Assembly (NCBI RefSeq): GCF_010682065.1
Contig: NZ_JAAGWG010000013.1
Coordinates: 1-64,000 of the forward strand
DNA length: 64,000 nucleotides
Direction of reading: 5' to 3'
Source of the DNA: Blastococcus saxobsidens
GTDB lineage: Bacteria; Actinomycetota; Actinomycetes; Mycobacteriales; Geodermatophilaceae
This document shows positions 46,773 to 58,043 of this stretch, piece after piece. Each line of letters starts with the position of its first letter. Position 1 is the stretch's first letter. The translations under genes were made by a program, and so were the position numbers. Below the pieces are notes generated by a model that saw nothing but the letters and a program-made list of their open reading frames with translations, made no database searches and was not told the origin of the DNA.

Positions 46773-47078
46773 ATGACGGAGGAGGGCTGGGAGGACCTCG
46801 TCGACCGGTTCGCCGACGGCGACGTCTCCCGCGGGCACATGTTCGGCTGCCAGGGACTGCGGACCGGGCGGAGGTTCTTCGCGATCCGGTGGGACGGGCA
46901 CCTGGTGCTCAAGCTGCCCCCGGCCCGGCTCACCGCGCTGGTCGAGGCGGGCGACGGGACGCCGTTCGAGCCCATGGAGGGGCGACCGATGAACGGCTGG
47001 GTCGTGCTCGGCGGCTCGGCGGATCCGGCTCCGCTGGTCGAGCAGGCCCGGGAGTTCGTCGCCGCGCAGCCCGCCTGA
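46773..47078 (+). CDS. TfoX N-terminal domain-like small protein
   Basis: 101-residue protein with DGDVSRGHMFGCQGL, FAIRWDGHLVLKLP and PMNGWVVLG, matching the TfoX/YjbR-like fold often annotated as MmcQ/YjbR or TfoX N-terminal. No DNA-binding part. The ATG at 46773 is used; one four codons upstream is also open. Function unknown. Confidence 0.78.
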   Translation: MTEEGWEDLVDRFADGDVSRGHMFGCQGLRTGRRFFAIRWDGHLVLKLPPARLTALVEAGDGTPFEPMEGRPMNGWVVLGGSADPAPLVEQAREFVAAQPA

Positions 47079-47081
47079 GGC

Positions 47082-47735
47082 TCAGAGCAGGCGGTTCGTC
47101 GCCGCCCAGCGGGTGAGCTCGTTGCGGTTGGACAGCTGGAGCTTGCGCAGCACGTTGGAGGCGTGGGACTCCACGGTCTTCACCGAGATGAACAGCCGGG
47201 AGCCGATCTCGCGGTAGGTGTAGCCGCGGGCCAGCAGCTGCATCACCTCGCGCTCGCGCGCGCTGAGCAGGTCCAGACCGGGGTCGGTCGCCTCCTCGGC
47301 GGGCGCGGGCGCGGCGGGTCCGGCGGAGAAGGCGTCGAGCACGAAGCCGGCCAGCCGGGGGCTGAACACGACGTCGCCGTCGGCCACCCGGCGGAGGGCG
47401 TCGAGCAGGTCGGGCCCGGAGATGGTCTTGGTGACGTAGCCACGCGCCCCGGCCCGGATGACGGCGATGACGTCCTCGGCGGCGTCGGACACCGACAGCG
47501 CCAGCCACTTCACGTCGGGCAGCTCGGCCCGCAGCGTCTCGAGCACCGCGCGCCCTCCTCCGCCGGGCATGTGCACGTCCAGCAGGACGACGTCGGGCTT
47601 CGCGGCCCGGATGCCGTCGACGGCGGCGGCGACGTCGGCCGCCTCACCGACGACGTCGACGGCGTCGCCGAGCTCGGCGTGCACCCCCGCCCGCACCATC
47701 GCGTGGTCGTCGACCAGGAAGACGCGCGGGCTCAT
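47082..47735 (-). CDS. NarL/LuxR family response regulator
   Basis: 217-residue regulator. Receiver domain (residues 1-120) with acidic pocket DDH, phospho-acceptor Asp in VVLLDVHMPG, the Thr/Ser switch LALS and Lys in VTKTIS. A linker rich in Ala/Pro leads to a LuxR-type HTH (LSAREREVMQLLARGYTYREIG, ISVKTVESHASNVLRKL). Its ATG overlaps the kinase stop (ATGA). It should be phosphorylated by the PspC-type kinase. Confidence 0.94.
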   Translation of the reverse strand: MSPRVFLVDDHAMVRAGVHAELGDAVDVVGEAADVAAAVDGIRAAKPDVVLLDVHMPGGGGRAVLETLRAELPDVKWLALSVSDAAEDVIAVIRAGARGYVTKTISGPDLLDALRRVADGDVVFSPRLAGFVLDAFSAGPAAPAPAEEATDPGLDLLSAREREVMQLLARGYTYREIGSRLFISVKTVESHASNVLRKLQLSNRNELTRWAATNRLL

Positions 47736-48940
47736 GCTCTGCTCCTCGGTTCGCTGCCGCGGGGCGATCCGCTCCTCGGCAGCATCAGTTCCAGCTCGGT
47801 GCCCTCGCCCGCGGCGGACCGCACCTGGACGGAGCCGCCGAGGCGGGCGAGCCGGCCGTGCACCGAGTCCCGCAGGCCGCGGCGGTCGTCGGGCACGGTG
47901 GCCGGGTCGAAGCCCTTGCCGCGGTCGCGGACGAAGACCGACACCTGGTCGGCCGTCACCTCGGTGTAGAGGTCGGCGGAGTCGGCCCCGGAGTGCTTGG
48001 CCGCGTTGACCAACGCCTCCCGGGTGGCCGCGCCCAGGGCGGCGAGCGCGTCGTCGACCGGGGCGTCGCCGACGACGACGGGGTCGACCAGGAACGCGTG
48101 GTCGGCCTCCACCTCGGCGACCATGCCGGCCACCAGACCGGCCCAGGTGCCGCCCTCGCGCAGCGCCGCCGGGTCGTACAGCCACGCGCGCAGCTCGCGC
48201 TCCTGGCTGCGCGCCAGCCGGCTGACCGCCTGCGGCTCCTCGGCGTTGCGCTGGATCAGGGCCAGGGTCTGCAGCACCGAGTCGTGCAGGTGCGCGGCGA
48301 CGGCTGCCCGCTCCTCCGAACGGATGCGCGCGGCGCGCTCATCGGCACGGGAGTCCAGCAGCCGGCGCCACAGCGGCGCCGTCGCCAGCACCACCCCGGT
48401 GAGGATGAGCAGCGTGGCCGCGAAGCCGTTGCGCGCGTTGGCCAGCTGACCGGTGGTGGCCAGCAGCAGGAACAGCCCGATCCCGACGACGGCGACGCCC
48501 CCGGCCAGCGCCCAGCGCACGCCGGCCACGGCGAGCGTCCGGTCGGTGTCCAGCTGGCGCCAGATCACCGTGAGCCCGCCCACGAGCAGGACGATCGGGA
48601 TCACGACGTCGCTGCTGGTCCACTTCGTCAGCTGCCCCAGCAGGCTCGCGGCGGCCAGGCCCAGGACGATCAGGGCGACCCACTGCAGGACGCCGACCGG
48701 CCGCCAGCCGCGGACCGGCGGGGCGTCCTCGCCCGGAGCCGCCACGGACATGGTCAGCCAGAGCAGGGCGTAGGCGATGATCCCCAGCCCCGTGGTGGCC
48801 AGCAGCACGAACGCCACCCGCACGACCAGCGGGTCCTGCCGCAGGTGCGCGGCGGTGCCGGCGGCGACCCCGGCGATGAGCCGACCCTCGCGCGGGCGCG
48901 CCAGAGCAGGCCGCGGCGGCGCTCCGGCTGTGGTGGTCAC
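47732..48940 (-). CDS. PspC-domain sensor histidine kinase
   Basis: 402-residue membrane kinase. The N-terminal PspC domain (REGRLIAGVAAGTAAHLRQDP) with its helix is followed by further helices to about residue 200. A HisKA_3 domain has HLHDSVLQTLALIQ with the phospho-His, and the ATPase domain has N-box EALVNAAKHSGA and G-box DRGKGFDP. GTG start without ribosome site. LiaS/MacS-like; expected to sense membrane or envelope stress. Divergent from another PspC protein. Confidence 0.92.
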   Translation of the reverse strand: MTTTAGAPPRPALARPREGRLIAGVAAGTAAHLRQDPLVVRVAFVLLATTGLGIIAYALLWLTMSVAAPGEDAPPVRGWRPVGVLQWVALIVLGLAAASLLGQLTKWTSSDVVIPIVLLVGGLTVIWRQLDTDRTLAVAGVRWALAGGVAVVGIGLFLLLATTGQLANARNGFAATLLILTGVVLATAPLWRRLLDSRADERAARIRSEERAAVAAHLHDSVLQTLALIQRNAEEPQAVSRLARSQERELRAWLYDPAALREGGTWAGLVAGMVAEVEADHAFLVDPVVVGDAPVDDALAALGAATREALVNAAKHSGADSADLYTEVTADQVSVFVRDRGKGFDPATVPDDRRGLRDSVHGRLARLGGSVQVRSAAGEGTELELMLPRSGSPRGSEPRSRA

Positions 48941-49022
48941 GGTGTCGATCGTCGCACCGAGGGACGGCCGACCGACACCGGTGATCACCCCGGAAGAGGA
49001 ACCAGGGTCGGTTCGGGGGGAT

Positions 49023-49037
49023 CCCTGATGGTCAGGG
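49023..49037. promoter_or_regulatory. Palindrome CCCTGA-TGG-TCAGGG in the PspC divergent region
   Basis: Perfect 6-bp arms and 3-base centre, placed 27 bases before the PspC protein start and 82 bases from the kinase start. Good candidate operator for the response regulator. Confidence 0.45.
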
Positions 49038-49051
49038 GGCCCGGGCGTCGG

Positions 49052-49057
49052 CACGCT
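49052..49057 (+). promoter_or_regulatory. -10 hexamer CACGCT, leaderless start of the PspC/LiaF-like gene
   Basis: CACGCT ends 7 bases before the ATG; the palindrome at 49023-49037 would fall near the -35 position. Confidence 0.4.
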
Positions 49058-49064
49058 TGCTGCC

Positions 49065-50003
49065 ATGACCTCCGCACCCCCTCCCGCTCCGCCCACGGCG
49101 GACCCGCCCCCCTGGCAGCCGTTGCCGCCGTCCGGCCCCCCGGACCGCCGGCAGCTGCGCCGCAGCCGCACCGACAAGGTGCTCGGCGGTGTCAACGGCG
49201 GCCTGGCCGAGTACACCGGCATCGACGCCCTGCTCTGGCGGGTCGGCTTCGTCGCCCTCACCCTCGCCGCCGGCACCGGCGTCCTGGTCTACCTGCTCCT
49301 GTGGCTGCTCATGCCCGCCGGGCCCGCCGGGGCCGCCACCCCGGCGGCCGGGCAACCCGCCGCCGCCCCCCGGGAGCCGGCCGGCCCCCGGTCGCCGATC
49401 CCCGGCATCACGCTCGCCGCCCTGCTGATCCTGATCGGCACGCTCGCCCTGATCGCCCAGCTGACCGGCTGGGACATCCCCGGCACCAGTTACCTCGGCG
49501 CGGCCCTGGCGGTCGTCGGCGCCGGCCTGGTCGCCGTCGCCTTCGCCCCGGGACGTCGTTCCCGCGGTGGGCTGATCGGCCTCGGCGTTGTCCTGTCGCT
49601 GGCGCTGGCCGCCGCGGCGTCGGGCCCCTGGGACGGCGGCTCGGGCGTCGGTGACCGCACCTTCTCCCCGCGCACCGTCGCCGACGTCCGCGAGGTCTAC
49701 AGCGGCGGGGTCGGTGACCTCACGGTCGACCTGTCCGACGTCCCGCTCGAGGACCTGGACGAGGCGCTGGAGGTCCGCGTCGAGCACGGCATCGGCGACG
49801 TCGAGGTGATCCTGCCGCTCTCGGCCGACGCCGAGGTCCGGGTGAACCACGGCGTCGGCGACGTCACGGTCTTCGGCTCGGACCTGGACGGCAGCCAGTT
49901 CTTCCCGGGCAGCGGCTCGCAGCCCTGGAGCGACGACGACGAGGCCGAGTTCGAGCTCGTCGTGGAGTCCGGTATCGGAGAGGTGGAGGTGTCCCGTGGC
50001 TGA
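49065..50003 (+). CDS. PspC-domain, LiaF-like membrane protein
   Basis: 312-residue protein: Pro-rich N-terminus, PspC domain (DKVLGGVNGGLAEYTGIDALLWRVGFV), about four hydrophobic segments, then a C-terminal LiaF-type beta-rich domain made of repeated G(V/I)GD(L/V)xV turns (GGVGDLTVDL, HGIGDVEVIL, HGVGDVTVFG, SGIGEVEV). In Firmicutes LiaF inhibits LiaS, so this protein may hold the divergent kinase in check. Stop overlaps the next gene. Confidence 0.9.
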   Translation: MTSAPPPAPPTADPPPWQPLPPSGPPDRRQLRRSRTDKVLGGVNGGLAEYTGIDALLWRVGFVALTLAAGTGVLVYLLLWLLMPAGPAGAATPAAGQPAAAPREPAGPRSPIPGITLAALLILIGTLALIAQLTGWDIPGTSYLGAALAVVGAGLVAVAFAPGRRSRGGLIGLGVVLSLALAAAASGPWDGGSGVGDRTFSPRTVADVREVYSGGVGDLTVDLSDVPLEDLDEALEVRVEHGIGDVEVILPLSADAEVRVNHGVGDVTVFGSDLDGSQFFPGSGSQPWSDDDEAEFELVVESGIGEVEVSRG

Positions 50004-50289
50004 CTACAGCGAGTTCCCGACCACGCCGACCAGGTGGCAGGAGCAGGAGTGGCTGGCGGTGTCCCAGCTCGACACCGAGGACCGACCGCAGCCGCCGGCC
50101 CGCCGGAAGGTGGACCCGCTCTCCCTCGTCGCCGGTCTGGTCTTCATCGTCCTGGCGATCACCGGCATGGTGGGGGCCGACCTGCCGCTGTGGTTGTTCG
50201 ACGACGGCGGCCTCCTCTGGCTCGTGCTGATCGGAGCCGGGGTCGCCCTGATGGCCAGGGAACTGCGCAAGGCACGCGGCCGGAGCTGA
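49996..50289 (+). CDS. Small two-helix membrane protein
   Basis: 97-residue protein: polar N-terminus of about 40 residues, then two hydrophobic segments (SLVAGLVFIVLAITGMVGA and LLWLVLIGAGVALMA) and a basic tail. GTG start preceded by GGAGGTGTCCC and overlapping the PspC gene by 8 bases, so probably a partner of the envelope-stress module. No family recognised. Confidence 0.82.
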   Translation: MADYSEFPTTPTRWQEQEWLAVSQLDTEDRPQPPARRKVDPLSLVAGLVFIVLAITGMVGADLPLWLFDDGGLLWLVLIGAGVALMARELRKARGRS

Positions 50290-50312
50290 TCGGAGCGGGA
50301 GGGACGGACGTC

Positions 50313-50344
50313 GAGGGCCCGGGAGCAGCTGCTCCCGGGCCCTC
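50313..50344. terminator. Perfect 16-bp palindrome between convergent genes
   Basis: GAGGGCCCGGGAGCAG is followed directly by its reverse complement. It lies 24 bases past the small membrane gene and 28 bases past the exchanger gene, so it can serve both strands. Confidence 0.8.
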
Positions 50345-50371
50345 TGCCGTATGCCGCACGGCGCGACCGGA

Positions 50372-51433
50372 TCAGCCCACGACGGCGAGGGCGACGGTGC
50401 CGACGTAGATGAGCGGGATGGAGACGCCCTCGAAACCGATCCACTTCCGGTCCCGCATGAGCAGTCCCGCCGCCAGCACCGCCGTCATGATCAGCGTGCC
50501 ACCGAGCAGCACCAGGCTGGTCGGGCCGGCGTCCCGGTAGATCGGACCCTCCAGGTAGCCGATGTCGGCCACCGAGATCATCAGGATGTCGTAGACGTTG
50601 CCGCCCACGATGTTGCCGACGCCGAGGGTGAGCTGCCCCATCCGCACCGCGGTCAGCAGGACCACGAGCTCGGGCAGCGAGCTGATCGCCGTGGTGAGCG
50701 TGAAGCCGACGACGCCGCTGTCGAGCCCGGCCACGGCGATGACGCTGAGCCCCGCCCGGCCCACGAGCCAGCCCGCCACCCCGGTGACCAGCCCCATCAC
50801 GGCCAGCAGCCCCCAGAGGCGGGCCGTCGAGCGCTCGTCCCGATCCCCGTCGCCACCGTCGCCGTCGTCGTCGTTCTCCGCCTGGTCGCCGTCACCGTCG
50901 CCGTCGGCCGTCTGGTCGGTGTGGACCGGCTGCCACAGCGGCTCACGCTGCATCCGCCGCAGCAGCGTCAGGCCGTAGGCGTAGAGGGCGGGGATCAGCA
51001 GCGTCATGGGGTGGATCCAGCCCAGGCGCAGGTCGGGTGTCGCGTAGGCGACGACCGGGACCGCGAGCATGGCGATGAGCAGCACCGACTGGAGGACGTT
51101 CTGCAGCGACGCCGCCGCGTGCTCCAGGTTCACGCGGCGGTAGAGCAGGTCCGCGATCGCCAGCCAGACCGTCTGCAGGGCGATGCCGCCGATCGGGTTG
51201 GCCAGGGCGAATCCGGGGTCGCCCTCCAGTGCACCGGTGAGGACGGTGACGTTGCCGGGCAGCGACGTGACCGCGCCCAGCAGCAGGGCGCCCCCGATGG
51301 CGTCACCCATCCCGGTGCGCTCGGCGAGGGTGTCGGCGACGCGGGTCAGGCGCACCCCGGCGATCACGATGACGACGGCCATCGCGGCGAGTACGCCCAG
51401 GCTGGGCACGAGCGGCCACGGCGTGGAGCCCAC
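50372..51433 (-). CDS. Sodium/calcium exchanger family membrane protein
   Basis: 353-residue CaCA-type antiporter with two inverted halves of about five helices. The alpha-repeats are seen as GGALLLGAVTSLPGNVTVL and FTLTTAISSLPELVVLL, each with the S-L-P and acidic or Asn residue used in cation binding. Between them lies a very acidic loop (DGDGDGDQAENDDDGDGGDG) that may bind Ca2+. GTG start with GGAGG 7 bases upstream. Confidence 0.88.
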   Translation of the reverse strand: MGSTPWPLVPSLGVLAAMAVVIVIAGVRLTRVADTLAERTGMGDAIGGALLLGAVTSLPGNVTVLTGALEGDPGFALANPIGGIALQTVWLAIADLLYRRVNLEHAAASLQNVLQSVLLIAMLAVPVVAYATPDLRLGWIHPMTLLIPALYAYGLTLLRRMQREPLWQPVHTDQTADGDGDGDQAENDDDGDGGDGDRDERSTARLWGLLAVMGLVTGVAGWLVGRAGLSVIAVAGLDSGVVGFTLTTAISSLPELVVLLTAVRMGQLTLGVGNIVGGNVYDILMISVADIGYLEGPIYRDAGPTSLVLLGGTLIMTAVLAAGLLMRDRKWIGFEGVSIPLIYVGTVALAVVG

Positions 51434-51563
51434 CTGTGTTCCTCCGCTCGTCGACGCCGCGCCGGCCCCAGCCCAGCACACGTCACCGGGCCCGGCACGC
51501 CGAGCCGTCCGGTCCACGAGCGCACCGTGGAACCGGACGTGACCGACGGCACGTCCTGCGGGT

Positions 51564-53039
51564 ATGCGCCCACTCGCCGTCCTGCTGCTGGCCGCCGCCC
51601 TGCTCACCGCGTGCGGCGGCGGCGGCGGCGGTGGCGGCGGCGCGGACGGGCCGGCCGGCCAGGGCGAGTGGGAGTTCGCGGAGGGCAGCCTCACGGGACG
51701 GCCCTCCCCTCCCCCGGCGGGACCACGGCCACGCTGCGGTTCGAGGCCCAGGAGGTCCGGGGCCGGAGCTTCTGCAACTCCTTCTTCGCGGGCCACCGGC
51801 TGGCCGGCGAGAGCCTCACCCTGGACGGGCTCGGCATCACCGAGATGGTGCGAGCCGGCCGTCATGGCCGCCGAGGCGGCATTCCTGGGCGCGCTCGCCC
51901 GCGCCACCACGCTGACGCGCGAGGGGGCGGACCTGGTGCTCGGCGGGGACGGCGTGCGCCTTCGCTTCACCCCGGTCCCGCCCACCCCGGACCAGGCCCT
52001 GGCGGACACCCGGTGGGTGCTCCAGACCCTGATCGACGGCGAGATCGCGTCCTCGACCACAGGAGAGCCGGCCGTCCTCGTGCTGCGCACCGACGGCGGC
52101 GCCGAGGCCTCCACCGGCTGCCGGGCGGGCACCGGCACCTGGCTGCTCGACGCCGGCGTGCTGGTGGTCGACGACCTGGCGCCGGCCGGGGACTGCCCCC
52201 CGGACCTCGCCGCGCAGGACGCCCATGTCGCCGCCGTCCTGGGCAGCGGACCGGTGCCGGCGGTCGACGGCGACCGGCTGACCCTGAGCGCCCCCGACGG
52301 TCGCGGCCTGGTCTACCGCGCCGAGGTGGCCGAGGACGGCCTGCTCGGATCCTGGGCCCTGACGGCCGGGACGGCGGACGGGAACGCCCTGCCGCTGCCC
52401 GAGGGCGCCCGCGCCACGCTCACGTTCTCCGCCGGCTCGCGGGCCGGCGGGACCTCGTTCTGCAACGGGTACGGCGGCGAGTACGTGGTCGAGGGCGAGG
52501 AGCTGCGTTTCGAGGAGGTCGCCGTCTCGCTGGTGGCGTGCGAGGGCCCCGTGGGGCAAGCGGAGGGCGCCTACCTCGGCGCGCTCCTCGACCGCACGCA
52601 CCGGTTCACCGTCGGCGCCGACCGGTTGACGCTGGCCAGCGCCGGCGTCGAGCTGACCTTCCGGCGGCTGCTGCCGCCGCCCGTCGACTCGGTCACCGAC
52701 CGGCGGTGGTTGCTGGAGTCGGTGGGCAGCGGCGACGACGCCGTCGCGGCGACCGGCGGGGCCGCTCTGGAGCTCCGGTCAGGTGGGACCGCTGCCGTGT
52801 CCACCGGCTGCCGGAGCTTCGAGGCCACCTGGCAGGCCGGCGGCGACACGATCCACCTCGCGGACTGGGAGTACGAGCTGCTGGACTGCCCGCCGGAGGT
52901 CGCCGACCAGGACCGGGCCGTGGTCCAGGTGCTCGGCGGCGGCATGCAGCTGCAGGTGGCCGGCGACCTCCTGACCGTGACCGCGGCCGACACCCGAGGC
53001 GCCCCGACCCCGACGCTGGTCTACCGCGCGCAGGGCTGA
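51564..53039 (+). CDS. META-like repeat lipoprotein with two compensating frame changes
   Basis: 491-residue predicted lipoprotein (lipobox LLTAC, then a poly-Gly run). It holds four domains in two pairs: a type with FCN (third domain, TSFCNGYGGEY) and a type with TGCR (EASTGCRAGTGTW and AVSTGCRSFEATW), resembling META/HslJ domains. In the first domain the reading frame loses similarity between about 51695 and 51848; in a shifted frame the same DNA encodes GTTATLRFEAQEVRGRSF followed by CNSFF, matching domain three. So two indels of opposite sign lie about 150 bases apart. The protein may be real but altered, or the sequence may carry errors. Confidence 0.72.
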   Translation: MRPLAVLLLAAALLTACGGGGGGGGGADGPAGQGEWEFAEGSLTGRPSPPPAGPRPRCGSRPRRSGAGASATPSSRATGWPARASPWTGSASPRWCEPAVMAAEAAFLGALARATTLTREGADLVLGGDGVRLRFTPVPPTPDQALADTRWVLQTLIDGEIASSTTGEPAVLVLRTDGGAEASTGCRAGTGTWLLDAGVLVVDDLAPAGDCPPDLAAQDAHVAAVLGSGPVPAVDGDRLTLSAPDGRGLVYRAEVAEDGLLGSWALTAGTADGNALPLPEGARATLTFSAGSRAGGTSFCNGYGGEYVVEGEELRFEEVAVSLVACEGPVGQAEGAYLGALLDRTHRFTVGADRLTLASAGVELTFRRLLPPPVDSVTDRRWLLESVGSGDDAVAATGGAALELRSGGTAAVSTGCRSFEATWQAGGDTIHLADWEYELLDCPPEVADQDRAVVQVLGGGMQLQVAGDLLTVTAADTRGAPTPTLVYRAQG

Positions 53040-53064
53040 GCGGTCATGCCCCTGAGCTCGCGCG

Positions 53065-54627
53065 CTACTCCCACTCGATGGTGCCCGGCGGCTTGCTGGT
53101 CACGTCCAGCACCACCCGGTTGACCTCTTGCACCTCGTTGGTGATGCGGGTCGAGATCTTCGCCAGCACGTCGTAGGGCAACCGGGTCCAGTCCGCGGTC
53201 ATCGCGTCCTCGCTGGACACCGGCCGCAGCACGATGGGGTGCCCGTAGGTGCGACCGTCGCCCTGCACGCCCACCGAGCGGACGTCGGCCAGCAGCACCA
53301 CGGGGCACTGCCAGATCTCGCCGTCCAGCTTGGCCGCGGACAGCTCCTCGCGGGCGATCGCGTCGGCCTTGCGCAGCACGTCCAGCCGCTCGCGGGTCAC
53401 CTCGCCGACGATGCGGATGCCGAGCCCCGGACCGGGGAACGGCTGGCGCTGCACGAGCGTGTCGGGCAGGCCCAGCTGCCGGCCCACCTCGCGCACCTCG
53501 TCCTTGAACAGCGTGCGCAGCGGCTCGACCAACGTGAACTGCAGGTCCTCGGGCAGCCCGCCCACGTTGTGGTGGCTCTTGATGTTCGCCGTGCCGGTGC
53601 CACCGCCGGACTCGACGACGTCGGGGTAGAGCGTGCCCTGCACGAGGAAGTCGACTCCTCCGCCGTGGGCCTGGGCGTCGGCGACGACGTCGGTGGCCGC
53701 CTGCTCGAACACCCGGATGAACTCGCGCCCGATGATCTTCCGCTTCTCCTCGGGGTCGCTGACCCCGGCGAGCGCGGACAGGAACTGCTCGCCGGCGTCG
53801 ACGACCCGCAGGTCCGCGCCCGTGGTGGCCGCGAAGTCGCGCTCGATCTGCTCGGTCTCGCCCTGGCGCATCAGGCCGTGGTCGACGTAGACGCAGGTGA
53901 GCCGGTCCCCGATCGCGCGCTGCACCAGCGCCGCGGCGACGGCGGAGTCGACACCGCCGGAGAGCGCGCACAGCGCCCGCCGGTCGCCGATCTGCTCGCG
54001 GATCCGCTCCACCTGCTCGTCGACGACGTTGCTCATCGTCCAGGTGGGCTCCAGGCGCGCGATGTCGAAGAGGAAGTGCTCGAGCACCGTCTGCCCGTGC
54101 GCGGTGTGCCGGACCTCGGGGTGGAACTGCACGCCGGCGAGCCTGCGGTCGACGTCCTCGAACGCCGCCACCGGAGCGCCGGTGGAGGTGGCGGTCACGG
54201 TGAACCCGGGAGGCGCCTCGCTGACGGCGTCGCCGTGGCTCATCCAGACCGACTGCTCGACCGGCAGCGCCCCGAACATGCGCGACTGCGTGGTCACCGT
54301 CAGCGGCGTCCCGCCGTACTCGCGGTCGCCGGTGCGGGCCACGGTGCCGCCGAGGGAGGCGGCCATGGCCTGGAAGCCGTAGCAGATGCCGAAGGCCGGG
54401 ACCCCGGACTCGAACAGTGTCGGGTCGACCTGCGGCGCCTCGGGCGCGTAGACGCTGGACGGTCCGCCGGACAGCACGATCGCGGCGGGCTTGCGGGCGA
54501 TGATCTCCGCGGCCGGGACCCCCGAGGACACGATCTCGGAGTAGACCCCGGCCTCGCGGATGCGCCGGGCGATCAGCTGGGCGTACTGGGCGCCGAAGTC
54601 GACGACGAGGACGGTCGGGAAGTCCAT
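53065..54627 (-). CDS. guaA: GMP synthase (glutamine-hydrolysing)
   Basis: 520-residue enzyme converting XMP to GMP. Class I glutamine amidotransferase domain (residues about 1-190) with catalytic Cys in [13 protein letters not shown]-pyrophosphatase domain with P-loop [14 protein letters not shown]-terminal dimerisation domain ending PPGTIEWE, as is universal. ATG overlaps the guaB3 stop (TGATG). Confidence 0.97.
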   Translation of the reverse strand: MDFPTVLVVDFGAQYAQLIARRIREAGVYSEIVSSGVPAAEIIARKPAAIVLSGGPSSVYAPEAPQVDPTLFESGVPAFGICYGFQAMAASLGGTVARTGDREYGGTPLTVTTQSRMFGALPVEQSVWMSHGDAVSEAPPGFTVTATSTGAPVAAFEDVDRRLAGVQFHPEVRHTAHGQTVLEHFLFDIARLEPTWTMSNVVDEQVERIREQIGDRRALCALSGGVDSAVAAALVQRAIGDRLTCVYVDHGLMRQGETEQIERDFAATTGADLRVVDAGEQFLSALAGVSDPEEKRKIIGREFIRVFEQAATDVVADAQAHGGGVDFLVQGTLYPDVVESGGGTGTANIKSHHNVGGLPEDLQFTLVEPLRTLFKDEVREVGRQLGLPDTLVQRQPFPGPGLGIRIVGEVTRERLDVLRKADAIAREELSAAKLDGEIWQCPVVLLADVRSVGVQGDGRTYGHPIVLRPVSSEDAMTADWTRLPYDVLAKISTRITNEVQEVNRVVLDVTSKPPGTIEWE

Positions 54628-55775
54628 CAGCGACCCCCGTCGCCGATCGCCCCGCCGATGACCAGGTCCACGCGCTGGAACTCCTTGAGGTCCCGGTAGC
54701 CGGTCTTGGCCATCGTGCGGGCCAGCGCACCGAAGAGGTTGGTGCGGCCGTCGGCGCTCTCGGCCGCGCCGCCCAGCACGTCCGCCAGCGAGCCTGCGGG
54801 CTCGATCGGGGCGGAGGTGGCGCCGCGGGGCAGCCGCGGGTGGGCCGCCACCGAGTCCCACCAGACGCCGCCGGCCGGCGCCTCGGCCGCGACCCGCAGC
54901 GGCTCGCCGAGCTGGACGGCGTCGGCACCGCAGGCCAGGGCCCGGGCGATCGCGCCGCTGGTCTCGATCCGGCCGTTGGCGATGACGTGCACGTAACGGC
55001 CGCCGGTCTCGTCCAGGTAGTCCCGGCGGGCGGCGGCGGCGTCGGCGATCGCGCTGGCCAGCGGCACCCGGATGCCCATGACGGCGTCGGTCGTCGAGTA
55101 GGTGTCGGCCCCGACGCCGACGATGACGCCGGCTGCGCCGGTGCGCATGAGGTGCAGCGCCGTCGTGTAGTTGGCCGCACCGCCCACGATGACCGGGACG
55201 TCGAGGTCGGCGATGAACTCCTTGAGGTTGAGCGCATCACCGTTGCTGGTCACGTGCTCGGCGGAGACGATCGTGCCCTGGATGACCAGCAGGTCGACCC
55301 CGGCCGCGAGTGCCGCCGGCGCCAGCTGCCGGGTGTGCTGCGGGGAGACGCGGATCGCCGTGGTCACACCGGCGTCGCTCATCTCCTTGATGCGCGCGGT
55401 GATGAGGTCGGGCTGCACCGGCTGGGCGTAGACCTTCTGCAGCAGCGCCACCGGGGGCGCGCCGGCCGCGGCCGCCTGGGCGATCTCGCGGTAGACCGGG
55501 GCCGGGTCGTCGTACCGGGTCCACAGGCCCTCGCCGTTGAGCACGCCCAGACCGCCGGCCTGGCCGACGGCGACGGCCGTGGCCGGGCTCATGACGGCGT
55601 CGCTGGGGCTGGTCACCAGCGGGATGTCGAACCGGAAGGCGTCGATCTGCCAGGCGGTGGAGACGTCGTCGACGTCCCGGGTGCGCCGGGACGGGACGAT
55701 CGACACCTCGTCCAGGTCGTAGCCGCGACGGGCGAAGCGGTTGAGCCCGATCTCGACGGTGTCACGCACGCTCAT
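54627..55775 (-). CDS. guaB3: GuaB3, IMP dehydrogenase family protein
   Basis: 382-residue TIM-barrel protein of the IMPDH/GMPR family lacking CBS domains, start of the guaB3-guaA unit. Phosphate-binding glycines ([26 protein letters not shown]) are kept, but the loop that in IMPDH carries the catalytic Cys reads [11 protein letters not shown] without Cys. Mycobacterial GuaB3 as I recall also lacks it. True activity is therefore open; some GuaB3 proteins have been reported as GMP reductases. Confidence 0.9.
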   Translation of the reverse strand: MSVRDTVEIGLNRFARRGYDLDEVSIVPSRRTRDVDDVSTAWQIDAFRFDIPLVTSPSDAVMSPATAVAVGQAGGLGVLNGEGLWTRYDDPAPVYREIAQAAAAGAPPVALLQKVYAQPVQPDLITARIKEMSDAGVTTAIRVSPQHTRQLAPAALAAGVDLLVIQGTIVSAEHVTSNGDALNLKEFIADLDVPVIVGGAANYTTALHLMRTGAAGVIVGVGADTYSTTDAVMGIRVPLASAIADAAAARRDYLDETGGRYVHVIANGRIETSGAIARALACGADAVQLGEPLRVAAEAPAGGVWWDSVAAHPRLPRGATSAPIEPAGSLADVLGGAAESADGRTNLFGALARTMAKTGYRDLKEFQRVDLVIGGAIGDGGR

Positions 55776-55836
55776 GCTCAGCGCTCCCGGTGGGTCGGTG
55801 CTTCGGCGGACTGACCTGTTGACATGCGCATCCCGG

Positions 55837-57954
<2,118 letters not shown>

Positions 57955-57974
57955 TCAGGGCAGACACCCGGATA

Positions 57975-58018
57975 CGCACGAGGGCGGGAATCCGGTCGTG
58001 GATTCCCGCCCTCGTGCG
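57975..58018. terminator. Perfect 19-bp hairpin between the DUF5319 and BldM-like genes
   Basis: Left arm 57975-57993 (CGCACGAGGGCGGGAATCC) pairs with 58000-58018; 6-base loop. Bidirectional terminator between convergent genes. Confidence 0.85.
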
Positions 58019-58043
58019 CAAGGGAGCGCTCAGCGCTTCGCGG

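Noticed and set aside
54135..54800. Further copies of the GAGCCTGCG-containing hairpin family
   Set aside because: The short matches inside guaA and guaB3 lack the stem and the tag, and are coding sequence.
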